Notes under the pieces: model-generated
Database searches by the model: none
What the model was told of the DNA's origin: nothing
Seen by the model: the letters and a program-made list of their open reading frames with translations, nothing else
Made by a program: the position numbers and the translations under genes
Part shown: positions 35,126 to 43,760 of the stretch, in pieces
Numbering within the stretch: position 1 is the first letter of the stretch
How the letters are laid out: each line of letters begins with the position of its first letter
Source: Mycobacterium dioxanotrophicus
GTDB lineage: Bacteria; Actinomycetota; Actinomycetes; Mycobacteriales; Mycobacteriaceae
Assembly: GCF_002157835.1 (NCBI RefSeq)
Contig: NZ_CP020809.1
Location: forward strand, 7,254,001-7,318,000
DNA length: 64,000 nt
Direction: 5' to 3'

Positions 35126-36390
35126 CGGGTGAATACCATCGCACCACCGATCACCGTCGCGACCACCAGGCCGGCATCGAGTTGACCGAGTGCCTCGCGC
35201 GGCGGAGCGGACAGCACGCACAGATCCGCAGGTTGACCCGGTGCGACGGTGCGTGGCCGGGCCGGCTGTGTGGCACTGCCCAGGAACAGCGTCAGAGCCG
35301 TTCGCGCATCGACACATTCGGCCGCGTTGAGTACCTGCCCCGTGGGCGACCGCCGGTGTACGGCCGCGCGCATCGCCGCCCACGGATCGCTGTCACCGAA
35401 CGGCGCGTCGGTGGACAGGGCCACCGGCACCCCGGCGTACCGCAGAGAAGCCAAGCGCCACAGCTGGTCTTGTTCGGTCGCAGGCACATCGGTACGGTAC
35501 TGGTCGCCGCGTTCGGCCACGAAGTTCGGCTGGGTGACCACGGTGACCCCGAGACCGGCCAGATCCGCGATGCAGTCGGCGGGCACCATCGCGGCGTGTT
35601 CGATGCGGTCGCCGGGATGCCGGCCCGCGACCCGTAGGGCGGCGATGGCGACGACGAGTTGCGCCGCGGTCACACAGTGCAGGGCGACCGGTATCCCTTC
35701 GGTATGGCGGTCGGAGATCCAGGTGATCAGCGCATCGAGGTCGAGGGCATCGTCGTGCAGGATGCGCTTGCCCGGCGCCAACACATGCACCCGCTGGCGT
35801 ATCCGGACCGTGATGTCGAGATCGGGGGTGGCATCGGTGACGCCGGTGACGCCGTAGGCCGCGAGCCCCGCGCTGAACGCATCGAGCGGCGGCTCGGTGC
35901 GCTCGAGGACGTCCGACCAGGCTCGGTCGGCACTGCGTAGCCGGCCGTCGGGATGGTCGGCGAGCCCGACAGCGGCCAGGCCGGCTGAGTTGAGTGTCCA
36001 CATCACGCCGCTGCGGTGTTGCACCCGTATGGGATTGGGCGGCGCGAGCGCGTCGAGCAGGTCACGGTCCAGCGGTCCGGCGACCGTGTCGTGGTAGCCG
36101 ACGGCCCTGATCCATCCGTCGGCACCGGGTACCGCTCGTGTCAGTGCCTGGGCCAGGCCGTCGGAGTCCCGCACGTCCTGCGGCCCGACGCGTACCGAGT
36201 TCAGTTCGGCCGCTGCGGAATACACATGCAGGTGATGGTCGTGCAGGCCAGGGAGCACCGTGCCGAACCCGGCGTCGAGGACGAGTTCGCCCGGCAGCGG
36301 CCGCAAGCTCTCGGCCACCTGCTCGATCTGCTCGCCCAGGCGGATGTCGACAACCTTGTTGCCGAGCAGGCTCGCTCGTTGAATCAGCAT
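35122..36390 (-). CDS. Amidohydrolase superfamily enzyme
   Basis: A 422-aa metal-dependent hydrolase. The metal-binding GLHDHHLH is near residue 50, a histidine lies in ALHC, and RIEHAAMV and STDAPFGD provide the remaining metal ligands. Terminal strand motifs such as LCVLSAPP are typical of YtcJ-like amidohydrolases acting on amides, ureas or cyclic imides. ATG 36390 overlaps the end of the CoA-transferase gene by 7 bases, and the stop overlaps the MFS start. The true substrate cannot be read from sequence. Confidence 0.8.
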   Translation of the reverse strand: MLIQRASLLGNKVVDIRLGEQIEQVAESLRPLPGELVLDAGFGTVLPGLHDHHLHVYSAAAELNSVRVGPQDVRDSDGLAQALTRAVPGADGWIRAVGYHDTVAGPLDRDLLDALAPPNPIRVQHRSGVMWTLNSAGLAAVGLADHPDGRLRSADRAWSDVLERTEPPLDAFSAGLAAYGVTGVTDATPDLDITVRIRQRVHVLAPGKRILHDDALDLDALITWISDRHTEGIPVALHCVTAAQLVVAIAALRVAGRHPGDRIEHAAMVPADCIADLAGLGVTVVTQPNFVAERGDQYRTDVPATEQDQLWRLASLRYAGVPVALSTDAPFGDSDPWAAMRAAVHRRSPTGQVLNAAECVDARTALTLFLGSATQPARPRTVAPGQPADLCVLSAPPREALGQLDAGLVVATVIGGAMVFTR

Positions 36391-37496
36391 GGGGTGGCGG
36401 CTCGTTGGGTCACCAGGCGGCGCACTGCGGCATTGTCCGCACCGAACGCGGGGCCTGCGGAAACCGGGGCGGGTGGCATCGCGGCGATGACGCTGTCGTC
36501 GGTGGGCAGTCCGGCATACTCGGCAGCCACCGCGGCCATGGCGAATTCGATGAGCTCTCCGCCGCCGCGCCCGAGTGCTGCCACGACGGCGCGGGCGGCG
36601 TGCAGACCGGTGAGCGGATCGGCTATCGCATCTCCGGTGAATGCCGGTGTACCGCCGCGGTATCCGATCAAACCACCCGCCACTGCGGCGTCGTCGCCGA
36701 AGGCCACCCAGCCGGCCCGTTCCCCGTGAGTGCCGTGGCCCGTGATGCGTAGCCACACCCGCCCCGGGCGCGCTGTCACGGTCCGCGGCCCCAGTCCCCG
36801 GCGGTCGAGAGCGGCAGGCCGGGACGCCTCGATCACCACGTCGGCGACGCCCAGCAACGCGGCCAGTTCATCAGGATGGTCGAACTGCACTGCGTAAGAG
36901 AGCTTTCCACTGTTCATCCAGCCGAAGAAGGTCGGCTCGCCGGCGCGGGTGCCGTCGGGACGGGCGACGCTCTCCACCTTCACCACCGTGGCTCCGGCGC
37001 GCGCCAGCAATCGGCCGCACAGCGGCCCGGCCCACATCGATGACAGATCGACGACGAGCACATCGGACAGTGGGATCGCCCGCGACGGACCGAGCACGCT
37101 CACCTGAGGTGGTGTGGCCGCGGTCTCGCCGAGTACCGCGACCGGTAAACCCAGAAGCCGCGCCCGACCTGCCACCCCGGCGCCCGGCAATCCGGCGGCC
37201 CATGCCTCGATGGCGGGCCATGGATCGTCGGCGACGGTATCGGCTTGCAGCAGGGCGGGCACCATGGCGAGATCGTCGGGTCGTGACAGCGTCAGCGCGC
37301 ACCAGCCCTCGGCGGCGCGAAACAAGCGCGTGGCTCCGCCCGCCGAAATCTGACCGGCTGCAGTGAGGTCAAGCAGTGCGGCCCGGCCGGTGATCAGTTC
37401 GGTGGCATCGACGCCGATGCCGGTGAGCGCGGCGAAGTCATCGGCCACTCGCTGGGCGCGCGCCAGCACCGATGCTGAGACCGCGCATGAACCCAC
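36384..37496 (-). CDS. CaiB/BaiF-type (family III) CoA-transferase with unusual architecture
   Basis: A 370-aa protein. The family III CoA-binding Rossmann motif (VVDLSSMWAGPLCGRLLARAG, landmark) occurs unusually late, at about residue 148. It is followed by GATVVKVESVARPDG and ADVVIEASRP. About 145 residues precede it, resembling the small domain that normally follows the Rossmann part (AAEGWCALTLSRPDDLAMVP). The C-terminal portion is short. So the domains look permuted or duplicated and trimmed. I cannot place the catalytic Asp with certainty. It is the first enzyme gene downstream of the TetR gene, 30 bases away. Confidence 0.7.
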   Translation of the reverse strand: MGSCAVSASVLARAQRVADDFAALTGIGVDATELITGRAALLDLTAAGQISAGGATRLFRAAEGWCALTLSRPDDLAMVPALLQADTVADDPWPAIEAWAAGLPGAGVAGRARLLGLPVAVLGETAATPPQVSVLGPSRAIPLSDVLVVDLSSMWAGPLCGRLLARAGATVVKVESVARPDGTRAGEPTFFGWMNSGKLSYAVQFDHPDELAALLGVADVVIEASRPAALDRRGLGPRTVTARPGRVWLRITGHGTHGERAGWVAFGDDAAVAGGLIGYRGGTPAFTGDAIADPLTGLHAARAVVAALGRGGGELIEFAMAAVAAEYAGLPTDDSVIAAMPPAPVSAGPAFGADNAAVRRLVTQRAATPC

Positions 37497-37526
37497 CCGG
37501 CCATTGTGGCGCAGAGCGGGTAGGGC

Positions 37527-38093
37527 TCAGGCCCTCGGCAGGTGCAGCCTGGTGAGTTCGACGAGATGGCGACCGACATCATCGAGGGCGTCGGTCTTTT
37601 GCGCCGCGATCGCCATGATGACCGCACCCTCGACCGACGCGATCGTCATCGTCGCCAGGGAACGCGCCGCGTCGGCGTCGGCACCGGCCCGGATCAGCCG
37701 CTCGGCCAGGATCGCGTGCCAGTCTCCGAACGCCTCGGCAGCGGCATCGGCGGCTTGCGGGGCGTCGCAGCGGCCGAGAACGGCCGCGACGATAGGACAG
37801 CCACCCTCCATATGCGTCTCGGCCAGCTGCAGCTTCCATTGGTCGATGAATTCCTGCACGGCTTCGGCGGGTTCGCGCCCTTCGTCGGCCGCCCGGATCA
37901 GTGCGGTCAGTGCCTGCCCGGCGACGCGGGTGGCCTCGGCGACGAGTTCTTCCTTGCCGCCCGGGAAGTTCAGGTAGATGGACCGCCGCGAGACGCCGCT
38001 GTCCTCGAGCAGTGCGTTGAGGCCGGTCCCCGCGACGCCGCGGCGCCGCAGTAGTCCCGTCACACTCGCGATCAAGGTGTCTCGTGCCGACAT
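37527..38093 (-). CDS. TetR-family regulator (YxaF/LmrA-like)
   Basis: A 188-aa regulator. The N-terminal DNA-binding domain (about 5-50) contains GVAGTGLNALLEDSGVSRRS and IYLNFPGGKEELV (landmarks). The ligand domain carries the GCPIVAAVLG motif of the YxaF/LmrA subgroup. It heads the CoA-transferase/amidohydrolase/MFS operon and is divergent from an old-yellow-enzyme gene. The intervening 115 bases hold two copies of a GTAGAC(C/T)-type operator. A second regulator of the same subgroup is encoded at 43923. Confidence 0.88.
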   Translation of the reverse strand: MSARDTLIASVTGLLRRRGVAGTGLNALLEDSGVSRRSIYLNFPGGKEELVAEATRVAGQALTALIRAADEGREPAEAVQEFIDQWKLQLAETHMEGGCPIVAAVLGRCDAPQAADAAAEAFGDWHAILAERLIRAGADADAARSLATMTIASVEGAVIMAIAAQKTDALDDVGRHLVELTRLHLPRA

Positions 38094-38113
38094 CGTGCTT
38101 GCTGCCTCCCTGC

Positions 38114-38162
38114 TAAACCGGTCAGTCTACCTGCACACTTTGCGGTAGACCAATCGGTGTAC
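38114..38162. promoter_or_regulatory. TetR operators between TetR and OYE genes
   Basis: GTAGACCAATCGGTGTAC (38145-38162) is an imperfect palindrome. A second related element, TAAACCGGTCAGTCTAC (38114-38130), lies in the opposite orientation. Both carry GTAGAC plus (C/T)(A/G)A half-sites like those at 44514-44563 beside the other TetR gene. This suggests local autoregulation and control of the divergent reductase pair. Confidence 0.6.
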
Positions 38163-38208
38163 TAGCGTCGCCGACAGCATCCCAGCGCGCCGTTGCGAGG
38201 AGACCGAC

Positions 38209-39462
38209 ATGCCCGATATCCACGATCCGCTCACCCTGGCCAGCGGCCAGGTGCTGCGCAACCGGCTGATGAAGTCGGCGCTCAGCGAGGGCCTGGGAAC
38301 CGCGGACCATGGTCCGGACCAGCGTCTGGTCGAGCTCTTCCGGCGCTGGGGCACCGGCGGGTTCGGGCTCGTTGTCACCGGAAACGTGATGGTCGACCGC
38401 GACCACCTCGGCGAGCCGGGCAACGTCGTCGTGGAGGACGACCGCCACCTCGACGGACTGTCCCGCTGGGCGAAAGCCACCAAGGACGGCGGCAGCCTGG
38501 TCTGGATGCAGGTGAACCACCCTGGGCGGCAAGCCAATCCGTTGGCCACCCGGTCGCAGCCGGTGGCGCCGTCGGCCGTCCGCATGAGTGTGCCGGGGTG
38601 GCAGGCGCCGCGCGCCCTCACCGAGGACGAGATCGAAACCATCATCGACCGCTACGCGCACACCGCCGCGGTCGCGGACGCCGCCGGTTTCGACGGCGTC
38701 CAGATTCACGGCGCACACGGATACCTCGTCGCACAGTTCCTCTCGCCGCGCACCAATCAGCGCACGGACCGCTGGGGTGGCGACCCGCAGCGTCGCATGC
38801 GATTCGCGCTCGAGGTGGTGCGGCGGACCCGCGCTGCTGTGAGTCCCGGCTTTTCCGTGGCCATCAAACTGAACTCCGCCGACTTCCAGCGCGGCGGGTT
38901 CACCGAGGAAGAGTCACGCGCCGTGATCGCCGCCTTGGCCGCCGAGAACCTCGACCTCATCGAAATCAGCGGCGGCACATACGAATCCCCCGCGATGGAG
39001 GGCAGGCCCGTCGTGCAGTCGACGTCCACCAAGGCGCGCGAGGCGTACTTCCTCGAGTACGCCCGAGCCGCTCGCGAGTTCTCGGGGAACGTGCCGCTGG
39101 CGGTGACCGGTGGCTTCCGCACGCGGGCGGCGATGAGTGAGGCCGTCAGCTCAGGAGCCTGCGATGTGGTCGGGTTGGGCAGGCCGACCACCGTCAACCC
39201 GGCGGCCGCCGACAGCGTGCTGGTGGCACACGACGCGCGCCTCCATGTCCCGGACATCGCACCGGCCATGCCCGCCCGGCTCGCCAACACGGCCCGCGCC
39301 AAGACCTTCCTCAGCGCGCTGGAACTGCAATGGCATGGAACCCAGTTGCACCGGCTCGCCGCGGGCGGTGAGCCCGACCCGACGATCGGCCCGCTGGCCA
39401 CGGCCGCGGCACTGCTCAAGAACAACGGAGTCAACGCTTTCCGGGCACGGAGGAACTCATGA
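38209..39462 (+). CDS. Old-yellow-enzyme family NADH:flavin oxidoreductase
   Basis: A 417-aa FMN-dependent TIM-barrel reductase. It has the substrate His in QVNHPGRQ, the signature QIHGAHGYLVAQFLSPRTNQ followed by RTDRWGG, and the phosphate-binding VTGGFRTRAAM and VGLGRP near the end. Family members reduce alpha,beta-unsaturated carbonyl compounds or nitro esters. Upstream GAGGAG-like ribosome site and a TetR-operator region point to induction by an electrophile or xenobiotic. Its stop overlaps the following F420-type reductase by 4 bases. Confidence 0.9.
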   Translation: MPDIHDPLTLASGQVLRNRLMKSALSEGLGTADHGPDQRLVELFRRWGTGGFGLVVTGNVMVDRDHLGEPGNVVVEDDRHLDGLSRWAKATKDGGSLVWMQVNHPGRQANPLATRSQPVAPSAVRMSVPGWQAPRALTEDEIETIIDRYAHTAAVADAAGFDGVQIHGAHGYLVAQFLSPRTNQRTDRWGGDPQRRMRFALEVVRRTRAAVSPGFSVAIKLNSADFQRGGFTEEESRAVIAALAAENLDLIEISGGTYESPAMEGRPVVQSTSTKAREAYFLEYARAAREFSGNVPLAVTGGFRTRAAMSEAVSSGACDVVGLGRPTTVNPAAADSVLVAHDARLHVPDIAPAMPARLANTARAKTFLSALELQWHGTQLHRLAAGGEPDPTIGPLATAAALLKNNGVNAFRARRNS

Positions 39463-39875
39463 CCGACAAGACGCTGAACAAGTTCCGCCGCGAGCGGGCG
39501 CTGGGACGCCATGTGCTCAACCCGGCCGTGACGGCCCTGTCGCGTCTGGGGTTGCGCACGGCGCTGGCGTCGGAGTTGGAGACCACCGGCCGCAAAACCG
39601 GTCAATTGCGCAGGGTTCCCGTTTCCGCCCAGTTCGATCCGACCGGCGCGTGGGTGATATGCCAGCACGGTACGCGTTCGGGCTGGGGCAGCAACATCAC
39701 GTCGAACCCGAATGTCCGCATCAGGCAAGGGAACCGGTGGCGCACCGGCGTCGCGCAGTTCCGTCCGGACGACGACGTCGCGGCACGGGGCCGCAAGTTC
39801 GGAGTGATCGCGGCGCGGGTGGTCAAATCACTGGAGACCACGCCGGTCTCGGTGCGCATCGACTTCACCGACTGA
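39459..39875 (+). CDS. Deazaflavin (F420)-dependent nitroreductase-family protein, Ddn-like
   Basis: A 138-aa split beta-barrel protein of the DUF385 / Ddn class common in mycobacteria. Landmarks are LETTGRKTGQLRRVPV and GTRSGWGSNITSNPNVRI, the usual nucleotide-phosphate and F420-contact strands. ATG 39459 overlaps the old-yellow-enzyme stop. The pair suggests a two-enzyme reductive detoxification unit, one FMN-dependent and one F420-dependent. The last 11 bases overlap the convergent enoyl-CoA hydratase gene. Confidence 0.85.
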   Translation: MTDKTLNKFRRERALGRHVLNPAVTALSRLGLRTALASELETTGRKTGQLRRVPVSAQFDPTGAWVICQHGTRSGWGSNITSNPNVRIRQGNRWRTGVAQFRPDDDVAARGRKFGVIAARVVKSLETTPVSVRIDFTD

Positions 39876-40749
39876 CGATCTCGTCCACCAACCCCCAGTC
39901 CAGCGCCGTCGCGGCGTCGATCGTGCGCCCGCTGAGCACCAGATAGGCAGTGCGCCAACGGCCGATGCGCCGTGTGATACTCACGGTTCCGCCGGCGCCG
40001 GGAATGAGCCCCAGCGCCAGCTCCGGTAGGCCCAACGTGGCCTGCGCGTCCGCGCTGACCCAACCGAAGAACGCCGCCATCTCCAGGCCGCTGCCCAACA
40101 CCTGACCGTGCACCCGCGCTCGGCAGCGGCGGCCCAGCCGCGCGGTCAACTCGTCGAACACCAGCGCGGGACTGTGCCGCGTGCGGGCCAGATGCGCGCT
40201 TGCCGGGTCGTCGAAAGACCCGAACTCGGCGAGATCGCCTCCGCTGCAGAACGATCGGCCGTTGCCACTGAGCACCACCTCGTCGACCGACGAGTCCAGC
40301 CGGGCCACCTCCAGCGCCTCCAGCAGCGCTGCCCGGGCATCGGTGGAGAAGGCGTTGTGGCGCTGCGGCCGGTTGAACCGGACACGCAGCGTGTTGCCGT
40401 CACGTTCGGCCTGAACCGGATCGGGCAGCAGCGGCACCGTCGCCGGGCCGCGTTCGGTCAGCCAGCGGGCGAATTCCGGCCCGGCCTGCAGCGTGGAATA
40501 GGCCAGGGACTCGGTGATCAGCCCACCGAACGCCGGTGCCGCGACGTCGAGGCTGCGCAGTACGTCGTCGCACACGGCTGCGGCCTGCGGCCAGCGTTCA
40601 CACCGCTGCGCCAGCGTGGCCAGCGTCTGCTCGACCGAATCCACCGTGACCGCGCGGCGGTCCTCAGTGCTGGATTCGGTGACGGTGAACGTCGCCGCGT
40701 CACTGGGATTTTCGACGGCGACGCGAATCCCGCCCGGCAGCTCGATCAC
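39865..40749 (-). CDS. Enoyl-CoA hydratase/isomerase family protein
   Basis: A 294-aa crotonase-fold protein. The core begins near residue 105, with RVRFNRPQRHNAFSTDARAA, the oxyanion-forming GNGRSFCSGGDLAEFG, and GSGLEMAAFFGWV and LPELALGLIPGAGGT. The Glu after GSGLE corresponds to one catalytic Glu position of hydratases, and the second Glu lies in LPELALG. About 100 extra N-terminal residues precede the core. It follows the FadD4-like gene almost directly (one base apart), so ligase and hydratase probably act on the same acyl chain. Confidence 0.85.
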   Translation of the reverse strand: MIELPGGIRVAVENPSDAATFTVTESSTEDRRAVTVDSVEQTLATLAQRCERWPQAAAVCDDVLRSLDVAAPAFGGLITESLAYSTLQAGPEFARWLTERGPATVPLLPDPVQAERDGNTLRVRFNRPQRHNAFSTDARAALLEALEVARLDSSVDEVVLSGNGRSFCSGGDLAEFGSFDDPASAHLARTRHSPALVFDELTARLGRRCRARVHGQVLGSGLEMAAFFGWVSADAQATLGLPELALGLIPGAGGTVSITRRIGRWRTAYLVLSGRTIDAATALDWGLVDEIVSR

Positions 40750-40750
40750 A

Positions 40751-42268
40751 TCACGAATATTTCTCGATCAACCCCTGCTTGTACAGCTTGCCCGTGTCGG
40801 TGCGGGGCAGCTGGGCCTCGAACGAGATCGACCGCGGGCACTTGTAGTGCGAGAGTTGATCACGCAACCAGGACAGCAGCTCGTCGGCGAACTCCGGTGT
40901 GGCATCGGCAGGATCGACGGTCTGCACCACGGCCTTGACGGCCTGGCCCATCTCGTCGTCGGGGATGCCGAACACCGCGGCGTCCATCACCTTGGGGTGC
41001 ACCACCAGCATGTTCTCGGCTTCCTGAGGGTAGATGTTCACCCCGCCGGAGATGATCATGTGATGCCGGCGATCAGTGAGGTACAGGTAGCCGTCCTCGT
41101 CGAGATATCCGATGTCTCCCACCGTTTTCCAGCCGTGGGCGTCGCGCGAGGACGCGGTCTTCTCGGAGTCGTTGAGGTACTCGAAATCGGCGCCGCCCTC
41201 GAAGAAGATCTCGCCGGGCTGACCCACGGGCTGCTCGTTGCCGTTCTCGTCGAGGATGTGCAGGATGCCCGTCATCGCGCGGCCGACCGAACCGGGGTGC
41301 GCCAGCCATTCGTCGGCGGTGATCAGGGTCGCGCCGATGGCTTCCGATGAGGCGTAGTACTCGTCGACGATCGGACCCCACCAGTCGATCATCTGTTTCT
41401 TGATCTCCACCGGACACGGCGCCGCGGCGTGCATCACCCGCCGCAGGCTCGAAACGTCGTACGAATCACGCACGCTCTGCGGCAGTTTCAGCAGCCGCGT
41501 GAACATGACGGGCACGAACTGGCCGTGCGTCACCTTGTACCGTTGAATCGCGTCGAGAGTGCCCTCGGCATCGAACTTCTCCAGGACCACGGTGGTGATG
41601 CCGGCGGCCTGCGCCTGCATCGACCACACCGACGGCGCGGTGTGGTAGAGCGGCGCGGGGCTCAGGTACACCGAATCCGGCGTCATCCAGAATCCGACCA
41701 AGGCCGCCATCAGACCCGGGTACTCCGTCGGCGGGACATGCGGCAGTTCGCGTTTGATGCCCTTCGGCCGGCCGGTGGTACCCGACGAGTACTGCAGCAG
41801 ATCACCTTCGATCTCATCGTCGATCGGCGTATCAGGCTGGCCGGCAACGCATTCCGGATAGGGCTGCCAGCCGTCCAACCGCCCGGCCCCGGCCAGCAGC
41901 AGGATCTCGGGCAGCCCGTTCGGCAGATGCTCGGCCAGGCCCGCACACAACTCGGGCAGTGCGCTCGAGCCCACGATGGCCTTGGCGCCGCTGTTGTCGA
42001 CGATGTAGGCGGCCTCCGCCGCGGTGAGATGGCTGTTGATCGGCACGTAGTACAGGCCGCTGCGGCGGGCCGCCCACATGACGGCATGCATGTGCTCGTT
42101 GTTCTCCATCAGGATCGCGACCACGTCACCCTCGACCAGTCCGCGCTGACGGAAATAGTGCGCCAGCCGGTTGGCGCGCGCCTCCAGTTCGTCGAACGTG
42201 ACGACCGTGCCCGACGGGTGGAGGATGATCGCCGGCTTGTTGGCCCCGACGTGCTCGCGGATCTGCAT
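40751..42268 (-). CDS. fadD4: Acyl-CoA synthetase, FadD4-like
   Basis: A 505-aa ANL-superfamily ligase activating a carboxylic acid as acyl-AMP, then acyl-CoA. It shows the P-loop YSSGTTGRPKGIKR and the adenine motif YYASSEAIGATL. KTVGDIGYLDEDGYLYLTDR contains the hinge region, and the C-terminal catalytic Lys is in PRTDTGKLYKQ. ATG 42268 (MQIREHVG) is chosen; a longer frame to 42304 runs through a palindrome. In M. tuberculosis fadD4 also lies near pckA, so synteny supports the name. The acid is unknown. Confidence 0.8.
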   Translation of the reverse strand: MQIREHVGANKPAIILHPSGTVVTFDELEARANRLAHYFRQRGLVEGDVVAILMENNEHMHAVMWAARRSGLYYVPINSHLTAAEAAYIVDNSGAKAIVGSSALPELCAGLAEHLPNGLPEILLLAGAGRLDGWQPYPECVAGQPDTPIDDEIEGDLLQYSSGTTGRPKGIKRELPHVPPTEYPGLMAALVGFWMTPDSVYLSPAPLYHTAPSVWSMQAQAAGITTVVLEKFDAEGTLDAIQRYKVTHGQFVPVMFTRLLKLPQSVRDSYDVSSLRRVMHAAAPCPVEIKKQMIDWWGPIVDEYYASSEAIGATLITADEWLAHPGSVGRAMTGILHILDENGNEQPVGQPGEIFFEGGADFEYLNDSEKTASSRDAHGWKTVGDIGYLDEDGYLYLTDRRHHMIISGGVNIYPQEAENMLVVHPKVMDAAVFGIPDDEMGQAVKAVVQTVDPADATPEFADELLSWLRDQLSHYKCPRSISFEAQLPRTDTGKLYKQGLIEKYS

Positions 42269-42280
42269 GAGGCACTGTAA

Positions 42281-42314
42281 CCGGCACCACTTGACAGGTG
42301 TCAAGTGGTGCCGG
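42281..42314. promoter_or_regulatory. Perfect 16-bp palindrome upstream of fadD4-like gene
   Basis: CCGGCACCACTTGACA (42281-42296) and its exact complement (42299-42314) are separated by two bases. It starts 12 bases upstream of the fadD4-like ATG and lies just after the antiporter stop. It could terminate the antiporter transcript, or be an operator: its centre TTGACA-GG-TGTCAA looks like a dimeric repressor site. The evidence does not decide. Confidence 0.6.
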
Positions 42315-42318
42315 TGAG

Positions 42319-43563
42319 CTATCGCGCGAGTGCCGGCTCGGCGGCCGTGTCGTCAGCGATCTCGGCCGAACGGAACGGCGCTCGCAGCGTCACGGCCAGG
42401 TGGTGACGATTGATCACGAACCCGATCAACGCGAGCACCGCGTACCCGCCGCACAACACCAACCGCCCGTCAGTCGAAGTGATCGGGAACTGGACGACGA
42501 AGAGGGCGAGCAGCGCCAGCGCGGTGTAACGGTGGAACCGCAGCGCCAGGATCAGCGCGATGCCCATCATCGTCTGGGTAGCGGTCAGCAGAACCTCCTC
42601 GATCTGCCGGCCGTCGAGCACCAGAGCAGGGCCGCCGCCCCCGGCCACGTAGGCGATGGGCAGCGATCCCATCAGCAGCGTCCACTGGTTGACCTTCGAG
42701 GAGATCAGCGTCGCGATGGCGGCGGTGCCGTTCCCGCGACTGGCGAAGATGATCGCGATGATGAACTCGGGGGCCTCCGATGCCAGCGGTGCGAGCCACT
42801 GGACCAGCAGGAACTGGTCGATTCCGAGTTCGGCGCCCGCGCCGATCAGGCTTTCGGCGAACGGCTCTGCACACATCAGGATGACCGCGCCTGCGATGAC
42901 GAACAGCGCCACGACCGTCGACCGTCGGGCCCGGGTCGGCAGGACGCCGATCGCGGCCGCGGTGCCGACAAGATCCGGCTCCTCGACCTCGCCGCGGCTC
43001 ATCTTGTAGAGGTAGAAGCCGAACCAGGCCAGTAGCGCGACGCCGAGCACGAGATGGATCTGCCCGGTCGCCGGGATCACGAAGGCCACGACACCCGCGA
43101 TCAGCAGGAATCCCAGCTCGACGCGGTTGCCCGGCTCGAGCGCCATCGCTGCGACTTTCCGACCGGACATCTTGCGGGCCACCCACAGACCCACCAGGAC
43201 GACGACGGGCCAACCGACACCCATCAGCAGCCGGTTGGAGCCGGTCATGTTGGCCGCGGCGAACTGCACGTAGTCAGGGTTGTGGCCTGCGGTGTACGCG
43301 TAATAGAGGTCGACGGCGTACTCGGGCAGTACGGCGATGAGAGCCAACACGGCGATGGCCAGGCCTCCCGAGACGTCGATCTGGGCGGCCTCGGCGGCCC
43401 ACGCCAGCAGGAAGCTCGCGGCGACCACCGCCGCGCCGTAGATCACGAGGGCGGCGACGGGGTTGGGATGCAGCCCGGCGATCCTGACGACCAGGGCGGG
43501 CACGATGAACAGGGCTGTGGTGATCAGCGACCGGGCGAGGGTTCGTCCGTGCGTGCGCGTCAC
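42319..43563 (-). CDS. CaCA-family cation antiporter, probable Mn2+/Ca2+ exporter
   Basis: A 414-aa membrane protein with two homologous halves. It shows the alpha-repeat signature in both: LALIAVLPEYAVDLYYAYTAG in the first, and LAPLASEAPEFIIAII and ISSKVNQWTLLMGSLP in the second. About 11 hydrophobic segments are present. GTG 43563 has AAAGGA 6 bases upstream. A likely yybP-ykoY riboswitch lies in the leader. These riboswitches sense Mn2+ and commonly control CaCA exporters, so manganese efflux is the best prediction. Ca2+ exchange is the alternative. Confidence 0.85.
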   Translation of the reverse strand: MTRTHGRTLARSLITTALFIVPALVVRIAGLHPNPVAALVIYGAAVVAASFLLAWAAEAAQIDVSGGLAIAVLALIAVLPEYAVDLYYAYTAGHNPDYVQFAAANMTGSNRLLMGVGWPVVVLVGLWVARKMSGRKVAAMALEPGNRVELGFLLIAGVVAFVIPATGQIHLVLGVALLAWFGFYLYKMSRGEVEEPDLVGTAAAIGVLPTRARRSTVVALFVIAGAVILMCAEPFAESLIGAGAELGIDQFLLVQWLAPLASEAPEFIIAIIFASRGNGTAAIATLISSKVNQWTLLMGSLPIAYVAGGGGPALVLDGRQIEEVLLTATQTMMGIALILALRFHRYTALALLALFVVQFPITSTDGRLVLCGGYAVLALIGFVINRHHLAVTLRAPFRSAEIADDTAAEPALAR

Positions 43564-43641
43564 GTGAAGTCCTTTGTCTTCTGGCGGCCCGTGGCCTCAT
43601 CGACGGCGCGACGAAACCTCGGACCGACACGGGCTTGTCGG

Positions 43642-43760
43642 CCGAAGGTCTCGCTCGCCGGATATCGCCTCCGGTGGATGACCGGGCGACTCCCGCCGCC
43701 AGCATGTCGACCATCCGCATCGCGTCGGCCGGGCCGACGGTCAGGAACTACTCCCCTTCG
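43642..43760 (-). ncRNA. yybP-ykoY (Mn2+-sensing) riboswitch
   Basis: On the minus strand the leader begins CGAAGGGGAGTAG (43760-43748) and ends GCGAGACCTTCGG (43654-43642). CGAAGG/CCTTCG pair to close the structure. The internal loops GGGGAGUAG and GCGAGACC match the two conserved Mn2+-binding segments of the yybP-ykoY class, and GTCGACAT inside matches another conserved piece. A strong inner hairpin GTCGGCC/GGCCGAC is present. A downstream hairpin CCGACA...TGTCGG (ending about 43626) could be the expression platform. It precedes the CaCA antiporter start by about 78 bases. Identified from remembered consensus; a covariance-model search would settle it. Confidence 0.75.

Noticed and set aside
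42269..42304. Longer start for the fadD4-like gene
   Set aside because: It would translate through the palindrome and lacks a ribosome site; MQIREHVG is the family-like start.
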